A DNA stretch of 64,000 nt from Microbulbifer litoralis. GTDB lineage: Bacteria; Pseudomonadota; Gammaproteobacteria; Pseudomonadales; Cellvibrionaceae. Shown here piece by piece: positions 1 to 7,796 of the stretch. The number at the start of each line of letters is the position of its first letter. The first letter of the stretch is position 1. The notes under the pieces were generated by a model, which was given only the letters and a program-made list of their open reading frames with translations, was not told where the DNA came from and did no database searches. Position numbers and translations under genes: made by a program. The stretch spans positions 248,001-312,000 of the forward strand of contig NZ_JALKCV010000004.1 of assembly GCF_023634065.1 (NCBI RefSeq), in the 5' to 3' direction.

Positions 1-2
1 AT

Positions 3-1418
3 CCCGGCGCGCCCTTTATCGAACTGTGCGCACTGGCCGGCTACAGGCTCTACGACGACCGCGACGGCAGCGGTGCCGGCGGTGGCGCCATCTGCGGTAT
101 CGGCAGCGTCGGTGGCCGGCGCTGCCTGGTGCGGGTGGACAACTACGCGGTCAAGGGCGGCACCATTTCGCCGGCCGGTATGGACAAGGCGCTGCGCATG
201 CAGCAGATAGCGCGGGAAAACTGCCTGCCGATCGTGACCCTGGCCCAGAGCGGCGGCGCCAACCTGACGTATGCAACCGAGACTTTCGCCCCCGGCGGCC
301 GCGGTTTCGCCAACCAGGCGCGGCTGTCGGCCGCAGGCATTGTGCAGGTCACCGTGGTGCACGGCGGCGCCACTGCCGGCGGCGCCTACCAGCCCGGGCT
401 GTCGGATTACGTGGTGATGGTGCGCGACCAGGCGGGCATGTACCTGGCCGGCCCGCCGCTACTGAAAGCCGCCACCGGCGAAATTGCCGACGGCGAGACG
501 CTCGGCGGTGCGGAAATGCACTGCCAACAGTCCGGCAGCGGCGACTACCTGGCGGAAAACGACGAGGACGGCATCCGCCTGGCGCGGGAAATCGTCGCCA
601 GCCTGCCCCACCCCACTTCCGCGCCACTACCGACAGAGTGGCGGCAGCCCCGCTATCCGATCGACGAATTGCTGGGCCTGGTTCCGGCGGACAGCAGGAA
701 ACCCTACGACGTGCGCGAAGTCCTCGCCCGCATCGCCGACGATTCCGCCCTGCTGGATTTCAAGCCCGAATTCGACCGCCAGACTTTCTGCGGCCATATC
801 CGCATCGAGGGGCACCCGATCGGTGTCATCGGCAACAACGGTCCGATCACGCCCGCGGGTGCCAACAAGGCGGCGCAGTTTATCCAGCTGTGCGAGCAGA
901 GCGGCACGCCGCTGCTGTTCCTGCACAATACCACCGGTTTTATGGTCGGTACCGACGTCGAGCAGCAGGGCATCATCAAGCACGGATCGAAAATGATCCA
1001 GGCGGTGGCCAACACCAGTGTGCCCAGGATCAGTATCGTGGTCGGCGGCTCCTACGGCGCCGGCAACTACGCCATGTGCGGACGCGGTTTCGACCCGCGC
1101 TTTATCTTCGCCTGGCCGAATTCCCGCACCGCGGTTATGGGCGCAGCCCAGGCGGGCAAGGTGTTGCGCATCGTCAGCGAACAGAAGATGCAACGCAGTG
1201 GACAGGTGGATAAGACGGCACTGGATAAACTGGAAACCGATACCGCCGCGTTTATGCAAGCCGGCTCCGACGCCCTGGCCTGCAGCGCGCGCCTGTGGGA
1301 CGACGGCATTATCGATCCGCGGGATACGCGCAAGCTGCTGGGTATGTTGCTGGAGATCTGCCGCGAGGCGGAGCTGTCGCAAGCGAGAAAAAACACTTTC
1401 GGCGTGGCCAGGTTCTAA
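3..1418 (+). CDS. acyl-CoA carboxylase carboxyltransferase (beta) subunit, 5' end outside window
   Basis: The frame is open from the left edge (PGAPFIELCALAGYRLYDD), so the gene starts outside; 471 residues are visible. Two crotonase-like carboxyltransferase halves can be seen. The N-half carries VKGGTISPAGMDKALRM, QSGGANL and GGATAGGAYQPGLSDY; the C-half carries GNNGPITPAGANKAAQFI and a GGSYGAGNYAMCGRGFDPR stretch. This is the arrangement of methylcrotonyl-, geranyl- and propionyl-CoA carboxylase beta chains, which move CO2 from carboxybiotin to an acyl-CoA. An acyl-CoA dehydrogenase and the biotin carboxylase subunit follow on the same strand, so this is one catabolic operon. The order CT, ACAD, BC recalls liu/atu pathways of leucine or acyclic terpene breakdown, but substrate cannot be assigned from sequence alone. 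Confidence 0.9.
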   Translation, partial: PGAPFIELCALAGYRLYDDRDGSGAGGGAICGIGSVGGRRCLVRVDNYAVKGGTISPAGMDKALRMQQIARENCLPIVTLAQSGGANLTYATETFAPGGRGFANQARLSAAGIVQVTVVHGGATAGGAYQPGLSDYVVMVRDQAGMYLAGPPLLKAATGEIADGETLGGAEMHCQQSGSGDYLAENDEDGIRLAREIVASLPHPTSAPLPTEWRQPRYPIDELLGLVPADSRKPYDVREVLARIADDSALLDFKPEFDRQTFCGHIRIEGHPIGVIGNNGPITPAGANKAAQFIQLCEQSGTPLLFLHNTTGFMVGTDVEQQGIIKHGSKMIQAVANTSVPRISIVVGGSYGAGNYAMCGRGFDPRFIFAWPNSRTAVMGAAQAGKVLRIVSEQKMQRSGQVDKTALDKLETDTAAFMQAGSDALACSARLWDDGIIDPRDTRKLLGMLLEICREAELSQARKNTFGVARF

Positions 1419-1581
1419 CAGCAGAGCCCACCTGGGTGCGCCGGGCTCCGGCTCGGCATCGCGACCAACTGCCACTCCCGGCCGGACCACTCCTACAAAC
1501 TCAAGTTTCGGAGTTGAGAAACCTTGAAAATTGGCACAGAGCCGGGTGGCCGGGAAGCGGAAGAAACAACGGGATAAAATA

Positions 1582-2757
1582 ATGAGACTCACCGACGAAC
1601 ACCGCGAACTGCAGCGCACCGTACGCAACTTCGTGCAGCGGGAAATCAATCCCCACGTCCCCGAATGGGAACAGGCTGGCGCCTTCCCGATCTGCGAACT
1701 GTTCCGGCAACTGGGCAAGCTGGGGCTGCTGGGTATCGGCAAGTCCACGGATTACGGCGGCCTCGGTCTCGATTTCAGTTACGAAATGGTCTTCCTGGAA
1801 GAGTTGGGTGCGGCCCATTGCGGCGGTGTGCCGCTGTCCATCGCCGTGCAGACCGCCATGTCCACGCCGGCACTAGCCAACTTCGCCAACGATACGCTAA
1901 AGGGGGAATTCCTGGGCCCGGCGATCCGCGGCGAGATGGTGGGCGCCATCGCTGTTTCCGAACCCGGCGCCGGCTCCGATGTGGCCGGTGTCAAGACCAC
2001 CGCGGTGGCCGACGGCGACGACTATATCGTCAACGGCAGCAAGATGTGGATCACCAACGCCCCCTGCGCGGATTTTTTCTGCACCCTGGTCAACACCGGC
2101 GAAGGCAAGCCCCATCGCAACAAGTCGCTGCTGATCATCCCGGCCGCGACAGCCGGCGTGCGCGTGGGCGAAAAACTGGACAAACTCGGTATGCGCTCCT
2201 CGGAAACCGCGCCGGTATTTTTCGACGATGTGCGCGTACCGCAACGCTACCGCATCGGCGACGAGGGCGCGGGCTTCCTGCTGCAGATGCTGCAGTTCCA
2301 GGAGGAGCGGCTGGCCGGTGCGGCGCTGAGTATCAGGGGGCTGGAAAACTGTGTCGGCAGCACCATCGACCAGGTGCGCGAACGCCGCGTCTTCGGCGCA
2401 CCGCTGCTGGATAACCAAACGGTCCACTTTGCCCTCGCCGAAATGCAGACGGAGGTGGAGTGCCTGCGCGCACTCACCTGGCGGGCGGCGGAGGCCTATG
2501 TCGCCGGCGAGGATGTCACCACCCTGGCGTCGATGGCGAAACTGAAGGCCGGACGCCTGTCGCGCAGCATTCCCGACCAGTGCCTGCAGTTCTGGGGCGG
2601 CATGGGTTATATGCAGGAAACACCGATCAACCGCGCCTACCGCGACAGCCGCCTGACCGCCATCGGCGGTGGCGCCGACGAGGTGATGCTCGGCATCATC
2701 TGCAAACTGATGGGCATACTGCCCGGCCGGCGCAAGCGCGATGCGGATGGAGAGTGA
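1582..2757 (+). CDS. acyl-CoA dehydrogenase
   Basis: FAD-dependent alpha,beta-dehydrogenation of an acyl-CoA; 391 aa, usual family length. Visible are the N-terminal helical domain (MRLTDEHRELQRTVRNF), the flavin-contacting stretch AVSEPGAGSDVAGVKTTA near residue 135, WITNAP, and the C-terminal QFWGGMGYMQETPINRAYRDSR region. The ATG at 1582 was chosen over an in-frame start at 1531 because homology to ACADs begins exactly here. It lies between carboxylase beta and alpha genes; the next start is only 7 bp past its stop. A dehydrogenase paired with a biotin carboxylase is the isovaleryl-CoA/methylcrotonyl-CoA or citronellyl-CoA/geranyl-CoA logic: oxidise, then carboxylate. The exact substrate is inference. 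Confidence 0.93.
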   Translation: MRLTDEHRELQRTVRNFVQREINPHVPEWEQAGAFPICELFRQLGKLGLLGIGKSTDYGGLGLDFSYEMVFLEELGAAHCGGVPLSIAVQTAMSTPALANFANDTLKGEFLGPAIRGEMVGAIAVSEPGAGSDVAGVKTTAVADGDDYIVNGSKMWITNAPCADFFCTLVNTGEGKPHRNKSLLIIPAATAGVRVGEKLDKLGMRSSETAPVFFDDVRVPQRYRIGDEGAGFLLQMLQFQEERLAGAALSIRGLENCVGSTIDQVRERRVFGAPLLDNQTVHFALAEMQTEVECLRALTWRAAEAYVAGEDVTTLASMAKLKAGRLSRSIPDQCLQFWGGMGYMQETPINRAYRDSRLTAIGGGADEVMLGIICKLMGILPGRRKRDADGE

Positions 2758-2764
2758 GGCGGAA

Positions 2765-4723
2765 ATGGAAACACTGCTGATCGCCAACCGCGGCGAAATC
2801 GCCGTGCGCATCGCGCGCACGGCCCGCGCCGAGGGCTACCGCACCGCCGCCATCTACAGCGACGCGGATCGCGATGCGCTGCATGTGCGGGCCTGTGATA
2901 CCGCTATTGCCATCGGCGGCAATACGGCGGCGGATTCCTACCTGCGCATCGATAAAATCCTGGCGGCCGCCAGCCGTGCCGGCGCCACTGCGATACACCC
3001 GGGCTATGGCTTCCTGGCCGAGAATGCCGATTTCGCCCGCGCCTGCGCCGATAAAAACCTGCGCTTTGTCGGCCCGTCCGCCGATACCATCGAACTGATG
3101 GGCAACAAGCGGCGCGCGAAAGACTTTGTCGAGGCCGCCGGCGTGCCCTGCATTCCCGGCTACCGCGGCGGGCAGGACGACGACACACTGGTGGCGCGGG
3201 CCCGCGAGATCGGTTTGCCACTGATGATCAAGGCCGCCGCCGGTGGCGGCGGGCGCGGCATGCGCCTGGTAAAGGACGACAGCGAACTGGCGGCGCAACT
3301 GCGCTCCGCGCGCAGCGAAGCCCGCAGCGCTTTCGGCAGCGACGAACTGATCCTGGAAAAGGCACTGCTCGGCGCCCGCCATATCGAGATCCAGGTATTC
3401 GCCGACAGCCGCGGCAACACCATTCATCTGGGTGAGCGGGACTGCTCGATCCAGCGCCGCCACCAGAAAATCCTCGAGGAATCGCCGTCGCCGGCCGTCG
3501 ATCCGCCGCTGCGCGAGCGCATGGGCGCAGCGGCCGTGGCCGCCGCGCGCGCCTGCCGGTACCTGGGGGCGGGCACGGTGGAATTCCTGCTGGATCGCAA
3601 TGGCGATTTCTATTTCCTGGAAATGAACACCCGCCTGCAGGTGGAGCACCCGGTTACCGAAATGGTGACCGGTTTCGACCTGGTCGCCTGGCAACTGGCC
3701 GTTGCCCGCGGCGAGTTGCTGCCGGTGACGCAGGACCGGGTTCCACAGCGCGGCCACGCGATCGAAGCGCGCCTGTACGCCGAGGATCCGCTGAACGGAT
3801 TCCTGCCCCAGAGTGGCCGCATACTATACTGGCGCGAGCCGGCGGCCACCGGCATCCGGTTGGATCACGGTATCCGCGAGCATACCAAAATCTCCCCCTA
3901 CTACGACCCGATGCTCGGCAAGCTGATCGCCTGTGGCGACAGTCGCGGGCAGGCGCTCCGGCGATTGCGCGCGGCGCTGACGCAACTGCAATTGATCGGG
4001 CCGAAAAACAATATCCCCTTCCTGCTGGCCGTTCTCGATGATGCGGGCTTTGCCGCGGGCGAGTCCGATACCGGCTTCCTCGATACTTTCCATTACGGCG
4101 AGCAAGCGGACAACCCGGAGCCGGAAATTTTTGCCATCGCCGCCGTACTCAACCACCACCGCCGGCTGTCGCCGCGGGACCGGCACAGCGGGCGCGCCAA
4201 CTGGTGCAGCGGCGACAACAGCCTGCCGTTGGCCTACCGGCTGCAGGCGGAATCCGGGCAGCGGACCTGCGCGCTCCGCTGCAGCGGCACGGATCGCTAC
4301 CGGGTTCTTGTCGACGAGCGGGAGGCGTTCGAGGTACGGGTTCACTCGATGGAGGAGACAACGGCCAGTCTCTCGGTCGATGAAGTGCGACAGCAGTGCA
4401 CCTGGCTGCATCGCGACAATCGCCTGCATCTTTTGCGGGCGGGGCGGCAGTGGCAACTGGCAGATATCACCTGCTCCCCCGCTTCCGCCACACAGGGCCC
4501 GGGCAGCGGCAGGATCACCGCGCCGATGGATGGCTGTATCGTGGAAATGATGGCGGAGCTGCAACATCCGGTGCGCCGCGGCGACACCCTGGCGGTCATG
4601 GAAGCGATGAAGATGGAGCACCCGCTGAAAGCGGATCGCGACGGCACCGTTACCGCCGTGTCAGCGGCCCCCGGCGAGCAGGTGCGCGGCGGCCAGCTGT
4701 TGATCGAGATTGCCGAAAAATGA
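2765..4723 (+). CDS. acyl-CoA carboxylase alpha subunit (biotin carboxylase + BCCP)
   Basis: 652 aa. The N-terminal biotin carboxylase begins TLLIANRGEIAVRIARTARAEG. The ATP-grasp glycine-rich loop KAAAGGGGRGMR lies near residue 160, and EMNTRLQVEHPVTE near residue 290 is the classic active-site stretch. A linker domain is followed by a C-terminal biotinyl domain with VMEAMKMEHPL, whose lysine in AMKM is the biotinylation site. It forms an alpha6beta6-type carboxylase with the beta subunit upstream. Start 2765 removes eight unlikely N-terminal residues and places GGCGGA just upstream. It resembles MccA/LiuD/AtuF; which acyl-CoA is used is not decidable here. Confidence 0.93.
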   Translation: METLLIANRGEIAVRIARTARAEGYRTAAIYSDADRDALHVRACDTAIAIGGNTAADSYLRIDKILAAASRAGATAIHPGYGFLAENADFARACADKNLRFVGPSADTIELMGNKRRAKDFVEAAGVPCIPGYRGGQDDDTLVARAREIGLPLMIKAAAGGGGRGMRLVKDDSELAAQLRSARSEARSAFGSDELILEKALLGARHIEIQVFADSRGNTIHLGERDCSIQRRHQKILEESPSPAVDPPLRERMGAAAVAAARACRYLGAGTVEFLLDRNGDFYFLEMNTRLQVEHPVTEMVTGFDLVAWQLAVARGELLPVTQDRVPQRGHAIEARLYAEDPLNGFLPQSGRILYWREPAATGIRLDHGIREHTKISPYYDPMLGKLIACGDSRGQALRRLRAALTQLQLIGPKNNIPFLLAVLDDAGFAAGESDTGFLDTFHYGEQADNPEPEIFAIAAVLNHHRRLSPRDRHSGRANWCSGDNSLPLAYRLQAESGQRTCALRCSGTDRYRVLVDEREAFEVRVHSMEETTASLSVDEVRQQCTWLHRDNRLHLLRAGRQWQLADITCSPASATQGPGSGRITAPMDGCIVEMMAELQHPVRRGDTLAVMEAMKMEHPLKADRDGTVTAVSAAPGEQVRGGQLLIEIAEK

Positions 4724-4754
4724 AAGCGGATAAACCTGCCGGAAACAGACGTCC

Positions 4755-6230
4755 CTACCCCTGCCCATTCCACACATCGTGTTCGACCCCCTCGATATTG
4801 TATTTGCGCGCATCGAAAACCGGTTCGAGCACACCCTGCGCCCGCTGCGCCTCGTAATCGCCCAGCACCCGGAAGGCGACACCGGACAGCAACAGGATCG
4901 CCAGCAGGTTGGCGGAGGCCATAAAGCCCATGGACATATCGGCCATATTCCACAACAGGGCAAAATTCTCCGATTTGCCGCTGTAGGCCACCCAGGCACC
5001 GAACAGGATAAACACGATATAAAGCGCGCGATAACAGAATATGGCAGTGCGCGTGTGCCAGAGGAAGAAGATATTGGTCTCGGCGTAGTAGTAATTGGCG
5101 ATAATGGAAGTGAAGGCAAAAAACAGCAGCGCAATGGCGACGAAACTGCCTCCAAGAGGGCCTATTTCACTGGCCAGCGAATCCTGGGTCAGGGTCACGC
5201 CCTCCATGGTGCCGACCATATAGACATCCGACAGCAGAATAATCGCCGCCGTTGCCGTGCAGATAACGATGGTGTCGAGAAAGACCGACGCCATCTGCAC
5301 ATAGCCCTGCACCACCGGATGCTTGACGTCCGCGGCGGCCCCAACGTTCGGCGATGAGCCCATACCCGCCTCATTGGAGAAGAGCCCCCGCTTGATACCG
5401 CTGGCGACCACGGCCCCGAAAGCCCCGGCGCCCGCTTCCTGGAAACCGAAGGCGTTGGCAAAGATCCGGGCCATTGCCGCCGGCAGCGCCTCCAGGTTGA
5501 TCGCGATGACAAAGAGCGCGATCGCGATATAGGCCAGTGCCATAAACGGCACTACGATACTGGCAAAGCGACCGATGGTGTGGATACCGCCGAACACGAT
5601 AATCGCCGCGACCAGCGCCACGATCGCGCCGACCAACAGCGGGTTTACACCCCAGGCACCGTAAATCGCCGACGCCATGGCATTGGACTGCACCGCATTG
5701 AAAAAGAACCCGAAACAGATCACCAGGAAGATGGAAAACAGCACCGACAGCCACTTCCATTTTCTGCCCAGCCCTTTCTCGATATAGTAGGCCGGGCCGC
5801 CGCGGAAGGTCCCGTGCTCCTCGCCGCGCTCCTTGTAGGTCTGCGCCAGGGTGTTCTCGATAAAACTGGTGGCCATGCCCACCCAGGCCACGATCCACAT
5901 CCAGAACACCGCCCCCGGGCCGCCGGCGGTAATCGCCACTGCCACGCCGGCGATATTGCCAGTGCCGACGCGCGCGGCGGCGCTGGTGGCAAACGCCTGG
6001 AAGGAGGTGACCGAGTCCGCGTGCTCCTTCCTGAAGCTGCGCTTCATGACCCCGATCATATGGCCGAAAGAGCGAAACTGGATAAAACGGCTGTGCCAGG
6101 TGAAGTAGAGCCCCGCCGGCAGCAACGCAGCAATCAGGATCCCCAACCACCAGACGCCGCCGATACCGCCCCAGGTGACCGCACTGCCCCAGCCGATGAA
6201 AGTCGACAGCCAGTCCAGAAAAGCCTGCAT
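4755..6230 (-). CDS. AGCS-family sodium:alanine/glycine symporter
   Basis: 491-aa integral inner-membrane carrier with about ten hydrophobic segments. Family signatures are FATSAAARVGTGNIAGVAVAI near residue 85, GTFRGGPAYYIEKGLG, GIKRGLFSNEAGMGSSPN near residue 290 and the NYYYAETN stretch. AGCS carriers import alanine, glycine or glutamine with Na+. The start is the ATG at 6230 with GGGAG upstream; an in-frame start ten codons earlier would add only arginine-rich residues. It converges on the carboxylase operon and has no obvious partner gene. Confidence 0.93.
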   Translation of the reverse strand: MQAFLDWLSTFIGWGSAVTWGGIGGVWWLGILIAALLPAGLYFTWHSRFIQFRSFGHMIGVMKRSFRKEHADSVTSFQAFATSAAARVGTGNIAGVAVAITAGGPGAVFWMWIVAWVGMATSFIENTLAQTYKERGEEHGTFRGGPAYYIEKGLGRKWKWLSVLFSIFLVICFGFFFNAVQSNAMASAIYGAWGVNPLLVGAIVALVAAIIVFGGIHTIGRFASIVVPFMALAYIAIALFVIAINLEALPAAMARIFANAFGFQEAGAGAFGAVVASGIKRGLFSNEAGMGSSPNVGAAADVKHPVVQGYVQMASVFLDTIVICTATAAIILLSDVYMVGTMEGVTLTQDSLASEIGPLGGSFVAIALLFFAFTSIIANYYYAETNIFFLWHTRTAIFCYRALYIVFILFGAWVAYSGKSENFALLWNMADMSMGFMASANLLAILLLSGVAFRVLGDYEAQRAQGVLEPVFDARKYNIEGVEHDVWNGQG

Positions 6231-6296
6231 GCCACGCTCCCGCCGACGCCAGCCCCACACGAGGACTGTCGCAAAAATTTACGCCATGGGATAAGC

Positions 6297-6620
6297 CTAG
6301 CCCGGATATTTCATCAGGGGCCACGATGATCGCGCCGAGATCTGTGCGCTCAGTGCGTTTTGGATGAAAAACATCCTTGTTTTTCACCCTGCGGGCGCCC
6401 TGGTGGGCGTCCAAATCCTATCCTGTAGGATTTGTGCGGCGTACATGCATGCTTATTGCACGTATTAGCCGCAAAAATGTGCTGAGCGTGCAGAGATCAA
6501 GCGAGGGCGTGGCCAGCGTTGGCCGGTGACAATCTGCCCCCGGGGGAAATCCCCGAAAACATTAACGAAGACATAGAGTTACGCTAAATACTAAGCGGCC
6601 TGGTGAAATATCCGGGCTAG
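6297..6620. mobile_element. 324-bp MITE-like element with 22-bp terminal inverted repeats
   Basis: The stretch begins with CTAGCCCGGATATTTCATCA (6297) and ends with its complement ATATCCGGGCTAG (to 6620). The 22-bp ends match at 21 of 22 positions. No reading frame spans the inside. It does contain small perfect hairpins: GGATG-aaaaa-CATCC at 6362-6376 and AATCCTA-tcctg-TAGGATT at 6414-6432. Length, matched ends and lack of a gene fit a non-autonomous element mobilised by a transposase encoded elsewhere. The ends start and finish in CTAG, so a CTAG target site or duplication is possible. The parent family is unknown to me. It fills the gap between the symporter and BKACE genes. Confidence 0.6.
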
Positions 6621-6699
6621 CAGGAGAATATTTTCCGCAAAGCGATGCGGGGAAAAGGGCCGATGTCCCGGCAGTCAGCGGCCGCCGCGGACGCGGCAT

Positions 6700-7554
6700 T
6701 CACAGAAAGATTTCACGCGCCCGCTGTGGAGAGACCACCGTGCGGCCACATTCCTCCGCCACCGTGACCAGCGCCTCGATCAACTGGCCGTTGCCGGAGG
6801 TGCGCCCGCCACCGGGCAGGTAAAAAGTGTCCTCGACACCGCTGCGCAGGTGGCCGCCCAGTTCCGCCGTCCTCCGGTGCAGCGGCCAGATCTCCTCGCG
6901 GCCGATAGCGGTGCTCTGCCAGAGCGCGCCGGGTTTCATATACTTCGGTATCAATTGCAGCAATTCGGGATCGGTGGGCATGCCGGAGGCGACGCCCATG
7001 ACCAGGTTGTAGTTGGGACGCTCCACCATGCCGACATCGCTGTACATGCCCACCGAGCGCACGATCCCCAGGTCGAAACATTCGAACTCCGGCCGCGTGC
7101 CGGTTTCGCGGCAGACCGCCAGCAGCTCCTCGATCTTGTCTACCGGATTCTCGAATACCATCGGCGGCCAGGCCCAGGTGCCGTTGGAGCGGACCTTCAG
7201 GTAATTCAGGCTGCCGGCATTGCAGGCGGCAATCTCCGGCCGGCCGGCGCGGATACAATCCAGCGCGCCCCGCTGGTCGCGGCCGATGGTACCGGTGGTG
7301 AAATTCAGGATCACGCCCGGACAGGCGTCGCGGATGGCATCGGCAATCGCCAGCGCCACCTGCGGGTCCCAGCTGGGCAGGTGTCCCTTGCCCGACTCCT
7401 GGGCGCGGAAATGGATATGCATTACCGAGGCGCCGGCATCGTAGGCCTCGCGGGCCGACCGCGCCATCTGTGCCGGAGTGACCGGTACCGGGTGCTGTTC
7501 CGGGTTGGTCAGTACGCCGGTCAGGGCGCAGGTGATCACCACTTCGTCCGACAT
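6700..7554 (-). CDS. beta-keto acid cleavage enzyme (BKACE, DUF849) family
   Basis: 284 aa, typical family length. BKACE enzymes are Zn-dependent TIM barrels that condense a beta-keto acid with acetyl-CoA, giving acetoacetate and a new CoA ester; the founding member is 3-keto-5-aminohexanoate cleavage enzyme (Kce). Visible are MIHFRAQESGKG (HIH metal ligands near residues 46-48), VILNFTTG, FECFDLG near residue 150 and GGHLRSGVEDTFYLPGG near residue 233, whose Glu completes the metal site. A CAGGAG ribosome site precedes the ATG. Nearest neighbour is a divergent S9 peptidase with a palindromic operator-like site between them. Which keto acid is cleaved is unknown. Confidence 0.9.
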   Translation of the reverse strand: MSDEVVITCALTGVLTNPEQHPVPVTPAQMARSAREAYDAGASVMHIHFRAQESGKGHLPSWDPQVALAIADAIRDACPGVILNFTTGTIGRDQRGALDCIRAGRPEIAACNAGSLNYLKVRSNGTWAWPPMVFENPVDKIEELLAVCRETGTRPEFECFDLGIVRSVGMYSDVGMVERPNYNLVMGVASGMPTDPELLQLIPKYMKPGALWQSTAIGREEIWPLHRRTAELGGHLRSGVEDTFYLPGGGRTSGNGQLIEALVTVAEECGRTVVSPQRAREIFL

Positions 7555-7681
7555 GGCGGGCTCCTGTGTTTTTTCATTTATCGTTATTGTTCCGGCCGGG
7601 CGTGTTGCACCTGTAACAGCGAGCCGGCCTGCAACCGGGGTTTAACAGCAACTGCCTGTCACCAAAACATCACCAGGCCGG

Positions 7682-7705
7682 AACCAAGCACTTGCTTGGT
7701 TTTTT
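7682..7705. promoter_or_regulatory. palindrome: TetR (KstR2-like) operator or terminator-like hairpin
   Basis: AACCAAGC-actt-GCTTGGTT is a perfect 8-bp inverted repeat followed by a run of T. The core at 7683-7696, A-n-CAAG-nn-CTTG-n-T, matches the operator consensus known for KstR2-type TetR regulators of acyl-CoA catabolism. It lies between the divergent BKACE and S9 peptidase genes, a normal place for an operator and an odd place for a terminator, although the T-run would also allow termination or attenuation ahead of the peptidase gene. No TetR gene is in view. Confidence 0.4.
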
Positions 7706-7796
7706 GAGCCTAGCACAGCCCGGCGGGCGACAAAAGTTGTGCCGCGGCAGCGGGCTCGGCAAAATGCGGCGCAAATCGAGACAAGGAATCCGGATC

